The notes: generated from the letters alone by a model not told the origin. A DNA stretch of 64,000 bases from Cerasicoccus sp. TK19100 (GCF_027257155.1 NZ_JAPWDU010000003.1:186001-250000), one strand, 5' to 3'. Shown: positions 43,674 to 52,051, counted from the first letter of the stretch. Program-made: numbers and translations.

Positions 43674-45419
43674 ATGAGTAAATTCGACCTATCTAACCCG
43701 TTTGAGGGCCGCGACCTGCGCGACCTCATGTGGAAAAGCAAAGGGCTTTTCAAAAACTATCTCTTCTGGCGCATCTTGAGTGTCGTTGCCGTTGTGCCAT
43801 TTCCCCTGATCACTCAGCAGGTGATCGACAAGGGCCTGGGCGGCAAAGATCTGATGCTCTGCCTGCAATTGGCCAGCGTCTCCCTGAGCCTGCTGTGCGT
43901 CCATATCTTTGCCATGGTCAAGGCCGTCCGTCAGCTCTCGGGCAACTCCCAGGCGTTGACCAATTCCATGCGCGGCCGCATCTTTGCCAAGCTGCAGTGG
44001 ATGCACTTTGGCTTCCTGGACAGCACTCAGACCGGGCGACTGCTCTCCAAATACGCCTTCGACACGCAAAACGTGGAAATGGCGCTCGTGCCAATGGTCT
44101 CCACCGTGATCCCCGAGCTATTCCGCTCGGCGCTGCTGATCACGGCGCTCGGCTTCATGAACCCGTGGCTGCTGCTGTTTATCTCACTGGCCTTGCCACC
44201 GGTGATCATCACGCGCGTGGTCTTCATGAAGCGCCTGCGCTTGTCCAACGAGCGCGTCCGCCGGGCCCGGGAAAAACTGACCGGCCATGCCAACGAATTT
44301 ATCTCCGCCATCCGACTGGTCCGTGGCTTCGGCCAGGAAAAGCCCGTCGAGGAAAACATGGGCTCGATCAGCGGCAACTACGCCGACCGCCGCCGCACGC
44401 AAATGGAGCTCAACCAGACCTTTGGCTGGGTAGTGTTTTCCATGTTCGCGACCATCGAAATCCTTGCGGTGGCAATGGGCTCGATCCTCGTGCTGCATGA
44501 CCAGCTGACCCTCGGCGCGCTGGTGGCCATGGTCGGCTCACTGCCGGTCATTTTAGCGCCGGCGCAGGTGCTGGCGCAGTTTAACCTGCAATACATGCAG
44601 GGCCAGGAAGCCTACCGCTCGATCAAGGAGCTGGTGGACTCCGGCTACGTCGAGCACTGGAAGGGCCAGGAAAAGCCCGAGCCACTGCGCGCCAACATCG
44701 AGCTGAACAACGTCTCCTTTAAATACGACCGCGCCGAGCGCTACGCGATTCGCGACATGAATCTCAAGATCAAGCCCGGCCAGCACGTGGCCTTTGTCGG
44801 CTCCAGCGGCTCGGGTAAGAGCACCATGGTCAACCTGATCCTCGGCTTGTATCCCCCGACCGAGGGCGAAATCCGCGTCGACGGCATTCCGCAGGAAGAG
44901 CTGGCCATCCGCTGGTTCCGCCGCCACTGCGCGATCGTCATGCAGGACAACTTGCTCATCTCGGGCTCCGTGGCGGATAATTTGCGCTTCGCCAAGCCAA
45001 GCGCCACGCACGAGGAGGTCGTTCACGCCGCCAAGGTCGCCAACGCGTGGGACTTTATTCAAGATATGCCGCAGGGCTTGGAAACCAAAGTCGGCGAACG
45101 CGGCGTCGCGCTCTCCGGCGGACAACGCCAGCGCATCGCCATCGCCCGCGCCGTGCTGCGCGACCCGGTGCTGCTGATCCTCGACGAGGCCACCAGCGCG
45201 CTCGACAACGAGAGCGAGCACATCGTGCAGGAGGCATTGGAACGCGTCGCCCAGAACCGCACCACGATCACCATCGCCCACCGCCTGAGCACCGTCCGCA
45301 AGGCCGACCTCATCGTGGTCCTCAACCAGGGCCAAGTCGTCGAAATGGGTCCTTACAAGGAGCTCTCTACGAAGAAGGGTGGCGCCTTTGCCGACCTGCT
45401 ATCCATGCAGGAGCGGTAG
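43674..45419 (+). CDS. ABC exporter, fused permease and ATPase
   Basis: 581 residues. The first 330 form a six-helix type-1 exporter membrane domain (FWRILSVVAVVPFPLITQQVIDKGL; LLITALGFMNPWLLLFISLALPPVIIT), and the rest is an ATPase with Walker A VGSSGSGKST, signature LSGGQRQRIAIARA and Walker B LLILDEATSALD. It works as a dimer to move lipids, peptides or drugs outward. The start was put at 43674 (MSKFDLSNPFEGRD). It is divergent from the ABC-F gene by 123 bp. Substrate unknown. Confidence 0.93.
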   Translation: MSKFDLSNPFEGRDLRDLMWKSKGLFKNYLFWRILSVVAVVPFPLITQQVIDKGLGGKDLMLCLQLASVSLSLLCVHIFAMVKAVRQLSGNSQALTNSMRGRIFAKLQWMHFGFLDSTQTGRLLSKYAFDTQNVEMALVPMVSTVIPELFRSALLITALGFMNPWLLLFISLALPPVIITRVVFMKRLRLSNERVRRAREKLTGHANEFISAIRLVRGFGQEKPVEENMGSISGNYADRRRTQMELNQTFGWVVFSMFATIEILAVAMGSILVLHDQLTLGALVAMVGSLPVILAPAQVLAQFNLQYMQGQEAYRSIKELVDSGYVEHWKGQEKPEPLRANIELNNVSFKYDRAERYAIRDMNLKIKPGQHVAFVGSSGSGKSTMVNLILGLYPPTEGEIRVDGIPQEELAIRWFRRHCAIVMQDNLLISGSVADNLRFAKPSATHEEVVHAAKVANAWDFIQDMPQGLETKVGERGVALSGGQRQRIAIARAVLRDPVLLILDEATSALDNESEHIVQEALERVAQNRTTITIAHRLSTVRKADLIVVLNQGQVVEMGPYKELSTKKGGAFADLLSMQER

Positions 45420-45446
45420 GTTCCCCACATCTTGCATTGTAGTTGA

Positions 45447-45590
45447 AAAGGTGGCGCGGACCGAGACGGTCCGCAAGGATTGAGGAATTGCAATAGAAGG
45501 TTCACGCGACGCGCCTTGCGCTAAACCGATTTAACGAACTGATTCGACTCATTTGCCACTGCTTGCGGACCGAGACGGTCCGCGCTACCT
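45447..45590. repeat. REPIN-like element in the convergent intergenic region
   Basis: Inverted arms at 45447-45477 and 45562-45590 carry the stem GCGGACC-GAGAC-GGTCCGC. The spacer matches the 36256 element in reverse orientation (TTGCGCTAAACCG). It lies 28 bp past the ABC exporter stop. Confidence 0.78.
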
Positions 45591-45681
45591 CGATCTCGCG
45601 CAACCACCAAACCGTCTAGGCGCTTTCCGCGGTAAAAAAACGTCACGCTGCCCATAACCTGAAACCTACCCGGCCTACTCC

Positions 45682-45869
45682 GAAAAAGACTAGTGCTGCT
45701 TTTTAGAAAAACCCCATGCTTCTTTTTGGAAAAGCCTAGTGCTGTTTTTTGAAAAAGAAGCATGCTGTGTTACTCCAACAACACTACTGTTGTTGCCTCA
45801 ACATAGGCACTGTTGTTGCCCTAACACCACCAGTGTTGTTTTCGAAAAGCCTCATTAGGCTTTTTTGCA
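45682..45869. repeat. Degenerate tandem array of about eight hairpin units, 23-bp period
   Basis: A recurring GCTG/ACTG/AGTG landmark appears at 45695, 45718, 45741, 45764, 45786, 45809 and 45832, spaced 22-23 bp, with a further, less regular unit (AGGCTTTTTT) ending at 45866. Between landmarks each unit has an A-rich arm and a T-rich arm that pair, for example AAAAA with TTTTT, CAACAACA with TGTTGTTG, AACAC with GTGTT, and AAAAGCCT with AGGCTTTT. Arms change together along the array. It lies between two convergent genes and ends in a terminator-like hairpin. No other gene or CRISPR feature explains it. Confidence 0.65.
45845..45866 (+). terminator. Rho-independent-like terminator at the end of the hairpin array
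   Basis: AAAAGCCT-CATT-AGGCTTTT followed by TT forms an 8-bp stem with a 4-base loop and a T-run. It can end transcription from the ABC exporter side and, with its A-rich start, also from the opposite strand. Confidence 0.55.
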
Positions 45870-45970
45870 TCACCCGCTGCGGGGTGTTCGGCTTAAGCGC
45901 AACGACGGCGAATCATCATGGCCAGCTGGGCAGTCGGTTCTCCCATGCGGGTTGCGCCAAGGTGCCAGTT

Positions 45971-46032
45971 ACGAACAGATTCGACTCACTGCCACTGCCT
46001 GCGGCGCGAGACGCGCCTGCGCTACCCTTTCC
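45971..46032. repeat. Partial REPIN-like copy with compensatory stem change
   Basis: ACGAACAGATTCGACTCACT and the following hairpin GGCGC-GAGAC-GCGCC correspond to ACGAACTGATTCGACTCAT and GGACC-GAGAC-GGTCC of the element at 45447. Only one arm is present. The paired base changes keep the hairpin. Confidence 0.65.
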
Positions 46033-46063
46033 ACGACTCAGATATTTTCCACGACTCAAGTAG

Positions 46064-46753
46064 CTACCCGCTCACGCCAAACCAATGGCCGATGACGCCG
46101 GTGACAATCATCGCCAGTGCGCCCCAAAACGTCACCCGCAGCGCAGCGCGGCCCACCGGCGCGCCGCCCGCCTTGGCCGCGATGCCACCCAGCATCGCCA
46201 AGCTGATCAACGACACCACGGACACCACCCAGACCAACGCCTGCCCTTGGGCGATGAACGCCGTGAGCAGCGGGGCCAACGCGCCGGCGGCAAATGCTGC
46301 CGCCGAAGAAAAGGCCGCCTGCAAGGGCCGCGCCGTGGCAAGATCGGTGATGCCAAGCTCGTCCCGCGCATGCGCGCCGAGTGCGTCCTTTGCCATCAGT
46401 TGGCGCGCGACTTTCATGGCCAACTCTTTATCAAGACCGCGCTTTTCGTAGATTTGAGCCAGCTCCGACATCTCCTCGGCGGGGTGGATCGCCAGCTCGC
46501 GTTTTTCGAGCTCCAGGTCCGCCTGCTCGGTGTCGGCCTGCGAAAAAACGGAGACATACTCGCCCGCCGCCATCGACATCGCGCCCGCTACCATGGCCGC
46601 CAGGCCCGCCACCAAAATCGCCTCGCGGCTGCTGTTGGCCGAGGCCACACCCACGACGATGCTCGCGGTCGATAAAATGCCGTCGTTGGCACCAAGCACG
46701 GCGGCGCGCAACCAGCCAATTCGATCACTACGATGCATTTCCGGAGAGGGCAT
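46064..46753 (-). CDS. VIT1/CCC1-family iron/manganese transporter
   Basis: 229 residues. Five membrane helices with GANDGILSTASIVVGVA, the first signature of the VIT family, the metal-binding cytoplasmic loop region (SQADTEQADLELEKRELAIHP), and GALAPLLTAFIAQG. The family moves Fe2+ or Mn2+ out of the cytoplasm in prokaryotes or into vacuoles in eukaryotes. The start at 46753 (MPSPEMHRSDRIGWLRAAV) is preferred; 24 further codons upstream are not family-like. Confidence 0.88.
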   Translation of the reverse strand: MPSPEMHRSDRIGWLRAAVLGANDGILSTASIVVGVASANSSREAILVAGLAAMVAGAMSMAAGEYVSVFSQADTEQADLELEKRELAIHPAEEMSELAQIYEKRGLDKELAMKVARQLMAKDALGAHARDELGITDLATARPLQAAFSSAAAFAAGALAPLLTAFIAQGQALVWVVSVVSLISLAMLGGIAAKAGGAPVGRAALRVTFWGALAMIVTGVIGHWFGVSG

Positions 46754-46857
46754 GGCTTCATCAAATGCGTGCCCTCGGAACTGGCAAGCCGTTTGAGCGC
46801 GTTTGACACCAACGCGATTTCCCACAAGCGTGTTATTAGAAACGCAACGACCAACCT

Positions 46858-47940
46858 ATGAAGCAGCTACTTATTTTAATCACCTGCCTGATTGTTTGCA
46901 CTGGCCTCTTTGCCCAAGACGAGGCACCCGCGCCAGCCGAAAAGAAGAAGCTTATCGTCGCCACCAAGGATGCCCCGCCCTTTGCCTTTAAGGACCCCAG
47001 CGGCGAGTGGACCGGCATCACGATCGAGATGTGGGACGCCATTGCCAAGAAGCTCGGCTACGATTACGAGCTGACCGAAGACTCGCTGGAGGGCGTCCTG
47101 CGCTCGGTTTCCTCGGGCAAGGCCGATATCGGTGCCGCAGCGATTTCCGTAACGGCGGAGCGCGCGCAGATCATGGATTTCACCCACACGTATTACGGCT
47201 CGGCGCTCGGCATCGCCACCTCCTACCAGCGCACCGACATCTGGTCGCAGCTCTTCTCGCGGTTGTTTACGTGGAATTTCCTCAAAGCTCTCTTCGCGCT
47301 GATTGTGGTGCTGCTGATCGCCGGCGCACTCGTGTGGGTCTTTGAACGCAAGCGCAACCCCGAGCACTTTGGCGGCAAGCCAATGCATGGCCTCGGCGCG
47401 GCATTCTGGTGGTCGGCGGTGACGATGACCACCGTAGGCTACGGTGATAAAGCACCGGCAACGCCAGCCGGGCGCGTCGTTGGCCTGGTCTGGATGTTCA
47501 CCTCGATCATCATCATTTCCGGCATGACGGGGGCCATCGCCACAGCCCTCACCGTCGGCTCGCTGACCCCGCGCGTCAAAGGCCCGCAAGACCTGCACAA
47601 GGTCGAGGTCGGCACGATCCAAAGCTCCGTCGCCGACGGGTATTTGAAGTCCATCGGTGTGAATCCTACTTATTACAATAGCGTGCAGGAAGGCCTCCAG
47701 GCCGTGGACGACGAAGCCATCGGCGCCTTCGTCAACGACCACGCCATCATCGGCTATTGGGCGGGCAAAGACTTCGCGGGCGATGTGGATGTGCTGCGCG
47801 ACACCTTCGAGCCCAGCTACCTTGCCCTGGCCATGCCGCTCGACAGCGAGCATCAGCGCGAGATCGACCTGGCCCTCTTGGAGTTTATCCAGACACCAGC
47901 GTGGGACGCGATTCTGGCCAAGTATCGCGCGGCGCAATAA
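46858..47940 (+). CDS. GluR0-like ligand-gated potassium channel
   Basis: 360 residues with a signal peptide, then the S1 half of a solute-binding domain (LIVATKDAPPFAFKD; ISVTAERAQIMDFTHTY with Arg102 in the spot that binds the ligand carboxylate), TM1 (FLKALFALIVVLLIAGALVWVF), a pore loop with TTVGYGD at 191-197, TM2 (GRVVGLVWMFTSIIIISG), and the S2 half (VEVGTIQSSVADGY; VNDHAIIGYW). This order and the K+ filter match the prokaryotic glutamate receptor GluR0. It should open a potassium pore in the inner membrane when an amino acid binds outside. It is divergent from the VIT1-type gene. The ligand is unproven. Confidence 0.85.
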   Translation: MKQLLILITCLIVCTGLFAQDEAPAPAEKKKLIVATKDAPPFAFKDPSGEWTGITIEMWDAIAKKLGYDYELTEDSLEGVLRSVSSGKADIGAAAISVTAERAQIMDFTHTYYGSALGIATSYQRTDIWSQLFSRLFTWNFLKALFALIVVLLIAGALVWVFERKRNPEHFGGKPMHGLGAAFWWSAVTMTTVGYGDKAPATPAGRVVGLVWMFTSIIIISGMTGAIATALTVGSLTPRVKGPQDLHKVEVGTIQSSVADGYLKSIGVNPTYYNSVQEGLQAVDDEAIGAFVNDHAIIGYWAGKDFAGDVDVLRDTFEPSYLALAMPLDSEHQREIDLALLEFIQTPAWDAILAKYRAAQ

Positions 47941-48282
47941 CGGTAGTCTAAAACAGGAAGATCGGGGAGTTTCAATCTGCTTTCCGGTCTTCCCGTTTTG
48001 AAATCCCTCGCCGAGGGCGGGTATGCAAGGCGATTGTAATTCGATGGCAGCCTGGAAGGCTGCTACTTAGTAGCGAGGGGCAACGCCCCTTGAGAATGCA
48101 AATCTTAAGTCTCAAGCCTGGAAGGCTTGTCCTAAAGACACGGGCATCCTTCGCTTAGGACAAGGCCTTCAGCCTTGGATATCCTATACTTACTCTACGA
48201 GGGGCGCTGCCCCTCGCTACTAAGGATTAGCCCGTTGGGCTATAGGTTTACAAATCGAATAGCATATGTCATTCGATTGAAC
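47941..48282. other. Repeat-rich intergenic region after the glutamate-gated channel gene
   Basis: About 340 bp with no gene. It is filled by nested inverted repeats (48067-48223), and at its right end AATCGAAT-N10-ATTCGATT (48252-48277) forms a further hairpin next to the stop of the gene at 48283. Confidence 0.6.
48067..48223. repeat. Nested inverted repeats, second REP-like family
   Basis: Outer arms, TTAGTAGCGAGGGGC-type sequences at 48067-48091 and 48198-48223, are inverse and each is a hairpin (AGGGGC-AAC-GCCCCT and AGGGGC-GCT-GCCCCT). Inside, CAAGCCTGGAAGGCTTGTCC at 48114 pairs with its near reverse complement at 48155-48178. The layout resembles the REPIN-like elements, but the sequence is a different family. 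Confidence 0.65.
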
Positions 48283-49485
48283 CTACTCCATCAGCGCCTC
48301 GACAGCGTCGATGGCATTCTCCGCCGCGAGCGCTGCCGGCAGTTGCTTTGTATCGCAAAGTAAACGGTAGCTCAGCCCATGCGATGAGCCGCGACGCTCG
48401 ATTCCGATGCGCACTTCGCGTGCGAGGGCCGCCGCGCCGATGCCCCAACCACGCCAGGCACCGATGGATTCCGCGAGGCTCGATCCCGGCAAAAACGCCA
48501 CCGTGGGCACACCGGCGGCCGACATTTCCAGCACGGCGCGCGCCTGCTCGACGGACGATACATCCGTGAATACCGCCACCGATGCATCGAGTGCAAACAC
48601 GGTTTTCAAGGCCTCGTCGAGTGAAGGCTGCTCCTCGCCATCGCCATAAACAATCTCCGTCAGGAAGCCTTCGCGGCGCAGCGTTTCGTGCTTGGAGATC
48701 AGCACGCCCGCGCGTTGCTCCGGGCAAAGTCGACGCGCCAGCGACAGCACGTGGAAGGCCCCCGGTAAGTCGCGCGGCGTGGACATCAGGTAGAGTCCGC
48801 CCGGCGTGGCCAACGTTTCTTCCAGCTTCGCGCGCTGGTCATCGGGCAGCTTCCAGATGCGATCAAACTCCGGGTGATCCTGCTCAAAGCGAATGATGTG
48901 CACACGCTCGCTATCCACCGCCACCGCATGCGCGGCGTGGAACCGCGTTTGCACGCCATCAGCGGAAAAGGTAAAGGCCGAGCGCGCGGCCGTTGCCTCC
49001 GTGTTCAACGACGCCGTTTCGCAAAGACTGGCGGCGATTTCCTGGCCGAGCTTTACTTCGAGCTTTTCGAGCAAATGCGTTTCACCGCCGATGTTGTAGA
49101 TCAGCTCGGCGCGCTGGCCCTCTTTGTCGATGCGCAGGGCCAGGCTGTCCCACGCGTCGCGCGCCATGCGGCGAAAGAGGTCGTTGACGAGCATGCCGAC
49201 TTCCAGCTTGGCGTCTTCGGTGTGGCCTAAGGGTTCGGACAAGCCGGTACAGACTTTGTGATGCAAAGCTTCCAGCGCACCCACGTAGGTATCGCGGTTA
49301 GCGGCAAGCTCATCGAAGAGCGCATCCACATCGGACGCATTCAACGTTACTTCGTTGCGGTGGACCTTGGGCTTGATGCGGCCGGCGGTGATAAACTGGT
49401 AGAGCTTGGCAATGCTGACGCCCAGGCGCTGAGCCGCCTCGGCTGTGGTGAATGTCTGCGGGCTGTCTTCTTTGTCTTGCGCCAT
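48283..49485 (-). CDS. HTH protein fused to a degenerate PilB/GspE ATPase domain
   Basis: 400 residues. The first 60 form an excisionase/MerR-like HTH (TFTTAEAAQRLGVSIAKLYQFI). From about residue 90 the sequence follows the GspE/PilB order without its catalytic residues: DLFRRMARDAWDSLALRID, a spot for the SDIHIEP region, then KLEETLATPGGLYLMSTPRD at the place of the P-loop (normally [14 protein letters not shown]), and EALKTVFALDASVAVFTDVS at the place of the Walker [16 protein letters not shown]. So it probably binds no ATP and may be a regulator or partner of a pilus ATPase. It is separate from the operon at 13581. It ends 3 bp after the MscS gene begins its neighbourhood. Confidence 0.65.
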   Translation of the reverse strand: MAQDKEDSPQTFTTAEAAQRLGVSIAKLYQFITAGRIKPKVHRNEVTLNASDVDALFDELAANRDTYVGALEALHHKVCTGLSEPLGHTEDAKLEVGMLVNDLFRRMARDAWDSLALRIDKEGQRAELIYNIGGETHLLEKLEVKLGQEIAASLCETASLNTEATAARSAFTFSADGVQTRFHAAHAVAVDSERVHIIRFEQDHPEFDRIWKLPDDQRAKLEETLATPGGLYLMSTPRDLPGAFHVLSLARRLCPEQRAGVLISKHETLRREGFLTEIVYGDGEEQPSLDEALKTVFALDASVAVFTDVSSVEQARAVLEMSAAGVPTVAFLPGSSLAESIGAWRGWGIGAAALAREVRIGIERRGSSHGLSYRLLCDTKQLPAALAAENAIDAVEALME

Positions 49486-49488
49486 GGC

Positions 49489-50775
49489 CTACTCCTCCAC
49501 CTTCAGCTTCACGCCCTTGGCGGGCAGTTTCACGTTCATCCCCGCTTCGGCAAACGCCTGCCGCAGGTCCTCCACGAGTTGCGCAAACACCTGCACCGCG
49601 TTGGCGCGGCACTTGGCCTTGAGCACCGAGCGCACGCCATCGGGGGTGACCTCCGCGACGTCCAGCTCGGGCGCCGGGTTTTGCAAAATGTGCTCATTGG
49701 CGACCAAGACCTGCGAGGCCAAATCGCGCACCCAGGCCAGCTCCAGCGTAGGGTCGATGGTTAAATCGAACCGGATCGTGCGCTCCTGATTGCTGGAATA
49801 ATTCTTGATCATGTTACGCCAGAGCACGCCGTTGGGCACGACGATGCGCACGTTGTCCAGCGTATCGAGCACGGTGCTCGACATGTAAACATTCTGCACG
49901 ATGCCGATCTGAAACGGCGGGCCAAACTCGATCAAGTCGCCCTTGTGAAAGGGGCGTGCCGCGAGCATCGCCACCCCGGCAAAGTAGTTGTTGAGCTGCG
50001 CGCGAACGCCCAGGCCGATGATGACGCCCGTGATCCCAAACGAGGCCAGCATCGAGTTGACCGGGAAGCCCAGCGCCTTGAGCGCCGAGATGAGGAACAT
50101 CGTCATGATGCTGATGAAGATCACCAGCGCCAGGTATTCGGTGATGGCTTCATCCCACTCACGCGCCGCACCAAATTTGATAAAGAGCGCGCGCACCAGT
50201 CGTGCAATCAGGAATCCGATCAGCGCAATGGCCAGCGCCTCAATCGAGCCCGGCCCGTATTTCTCAAAGGCCTGCTTGGTGATGGTCTCGTATTTGTTCG
50301 CCTCGTGCTGGACGGACTCCTTGCCGGTCACGACCTTGGCCACGTCACTCGCGGCGTTGTCAATCGCGTCGGGCTGGTCGGGGGTCTTCGGTTTGGCAGC
50401 CGGTGCCGCTGCCGTGGTGGCGGGAGCCGCAGGAGTTGTCGTTGACGTGGCGGCGGGAGCCGCAGTGCTTGCGTTGTCCGGCGCGGCTTCCGGTTTGGCC
50501 GGGGCATCCGTCGCCGGGTTGGTCTCCGCGGGCTGGCTGGAAGCCGGGGTGGCCGCATCCGGCGTGGCGGCAGGAACCGCGCTCTCAGGCACATCCGCTG
50601 GCGTGGGCTCGGTTTGCGCGGCGTCGCCCTCAGCCGTATTCTGCTGGACAACCTTCGTCGCAAGCGAGTTATTCGACTGGCTTCCGCCGCTGGTGTCCTT
50701 ACCCGCGGCAAACGCCACCGAACCGGCGGCCCACAAAAGCAACAACCACGCGCCAGCCCAAAAATGCCGATGCAT
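49489..50775 (-). CDS. MscS-family mechanosensitive channel
   Basis: 428 residues. After a signal-type helix comes a long Ala/Pro/Thr-rich linker (residues about 30-140), then three or so membrane helices, the TM3 pore segment with GVIIGLGVRAQLNNYFAGV and the beta domain (IVVPNGVLWRNMIKNYS), and a C-terminal alpha-beta end. The channel opens when membrane tension rises during osmotic down-shock. The start at 50775 has GGAGG 7 bp before it. The disordered linker is longer than in E. coli MscS. Confidence 0.88.
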   Translation of the reverse strand: MHRHFWAGAWLLLLWAAGSVAFAAGKDTSGGSQSNNSLATKVVQQNTAEGDAAQTEPTPADVPESAVPAATPDAATPASSQPAETNPATDAPAKPEAAPDNASTAAPAATSTTTPAAPATTAAAPAAKPKTPDQPDAIDNAASDVAKVVTGKESVQHEANKYETITKQAFEKYGPGSIEALAIALIGFLIARLVRALFIKFGAAREWDEAITEYLALVIFISIMTMFLISALKALGFPVNSMLASFGITGVIIGLGVRAQLNNYFAGVAMLAARPFHKGDLIEFGPPFQIGIVQNVYMSSTVLDTLDNVRIVVPNGVLWRNMIKNYSSNQERTIRFDLTIDPTLELAWVRDLASQVLVANEHILQNPAPELDVAEVTPDGVRSVLKAKCRANAVQVFAQLVEDLRQAFAEAGMNVKLPAKGVKLKVEE

Positions 50776-50901
50776 CAACATGCCTCCATGGGAAGCATTT
50801 TCCTGACCAGCGTCAAGGCGCACGTGGCATAAACCAACATCTGCGAGCGGTCTTTCGCAATTGGTAGTTTAATTCCACTGTGATAGATTAAAACATTCCT
50901 C

Positions 50902-51135
50902 ATGCCGCGAGTCTTTGAGCAAGACGGGTTCCTGTTTTTCTTCTACAGTAACGACCACCACCCGATTCATGTCCACGTTCGCTACGGGGACGGTGAAGCG
51001 GTTTTCATCATTGCAGATGAAGTAACCTTAAGAGAATCCGTAGGCTTAAAAGTAAAGGAACTTTCCAAAGCCGAGAAGCTTGCGTCGGACAACAAATCTC
51101 TTATTGTTCAAAAGTGGAATGAGCACATTGGTTGA
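50902..51135 (+). CDS. DUF4160 protein
   Basis: 77 residues with FFFYSNDHHPIHVHVRYGDGEAVFII, the HxHxH-containing core of DUF4160. This family usually sits next to a DUF2442 gene, as here, and the pair is often regarded as a possible toxin-antitoxin-like module, though I know of no firm function. The gene overlaps the next by 17 bp. Confidence 0.8.
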   Translation: MPRVFEQDGFLFFFYSNDHHPIHVHVRYGDGEAVFIIADEVTLRESVGLKVKELSKAEKLASDNKSLIVQKWNEHIG

Positions 51136-51358
51136 CAAAGCTAAAGCGGCAGCCTTTGCCAACGGATACGTGACTGTCGTGATGGAGAGTGGCGTGGAGG
51201 TGAAGTTCCCCATCAAGGGCAATCCACGCCTGGAGCAGGGAACCGAGGTGCAGCTCAATAACATCGAGCTGTCTCCGTTTGGGCTGCATTGGCCGGACTT
51301 GGACGAAGATCTGTCGTTTCGAGGACTGTTTGAAGGCAATTACGGGCAGCGTAAATAG
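51119..51358 (+). CDS. DUF2442 protein
   Basis: 79 residues: VTVVMESGVEVKFPIKGNPRL, then IELSPFGLHWPDLDEDLSFRGLFEG, the core of DUF2442, which is rich in W, P and D near the end. The start at 51119 overlaps the DUF4160 gene by 17 bp, so the two are translationally coupled. Confidence 0.82.
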   Translation: MSTLVDKAKAAAFANGYVTVVMESGVEVKFPIKGNPRLEQGTEVQLNNIELSPFGLHWPDLDEDLSFRGLFEGNYGQRK

Positions 51359-51370
51359 CCGCTGTATTCG

Positions 51371-52048
51371 CTATACCCCCACCACTTCGCGGCGGCCGCT
51401 GCGGAGGGCGTCGAGGATGCGGTCTTCTTTGTTGCCGATGTGGTCCCACATGAGCTGACGGGCACGGGTGGCGTCGCGTGCGGTGATGGCGTCGACGATC
51501 GCCAGGTGCTCGGTGGAAACTTCGGCCGGGCTCGTGCAGACGCCCAAATCGATGCCGTAGTAAATTGGCTGCTGGTCTTTATCGAGCGCGGAGAGAATCG
51601 CCTCTTCGAGCAGCAGGTTGTCGATACTCGCGGCGACCGAGGCGTGGAAGGCGCGGTTGGCCTCGCAGTAAACGCGCCCGCCGTCGGGGTCGTCCAGCTC
51701 GACCGGCACCGTGGCGGCGCGGCACATGTCTTCGATATCCTGCGCCGTGGCGCGCTCGGCGGCCAGCGCGGCGGCCTGGCTCTCCAGCACACGGCGCAGC
51801 TCGCAGATATTGCGGAACGACTCCTCGGTCAGCGGCGCGACGCTGAACCCGCAATTCGTCTTTAAAATAACCAGCCGCTCGCCAGACAAGCGGTTCAGCG
51901 CTTCCCGCAATGACGCGCGCGACACCTCCAGCTCTTCACAAAGCGTCTTCTCAATCAGCCGCGCACCGGGCGGCAGCTCGCAATGCAGGATGCGGCGCTT
52001 GAGCTCGGCATAGAGCTGATCGGACAATGCTGCGGGTTTGAAGGACAT
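51371..52048 (-). CDS. GntR-family regulator, FCD subfamily
   Basis: 225 residues. The N-terminal winged helix (LYAELKRRILHCELPPGARLIEK; EELEVSRASLREALNRLSGERL) is followed by an all-helical FCD ligand-binding domain with the metal-binding Asp/His positions (RNICELRRVLESQAAALAAE; AFHASVAASIDNLLLEE; HLAIVDAITARDATRARQLMWDHI). FCD regulators respond to organic acids. The start at 52048 (MSFKPAALSD) is used; the frame extends upstream into the repeat at 52052-52146. A palindrome at 52186-52198 could be its operator and also occurs before gcvP. No ligand is assigned. Confidence 0.9.
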   Translation of the reverse strand: MSFKPAALSDQLYAELKRRILHCELPPGARLIEKTLCEELEVSRASLREALNRLSGERLVILKTNCGFSVAPLTEESFRNICELRRVLESQAAALAAERATAQDIEDMCRAATVPVELDDPDGGRVYCEANRAFHASVAASIDNLLLEEAILSALDKDQQPIYYGIDLGVCTSPAEVSTEHLAIVDAITARDATRARQLMWDHIGNKEDRILDALRSGRREVVGV

Positions 52049-52051
52049 GTG

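Noticed and set aside
45682-45869. CRISPR-like array
   Set aside because: Units are too diverged and short, with no unique spacers and no cas genes; the units are hairpins themselves.
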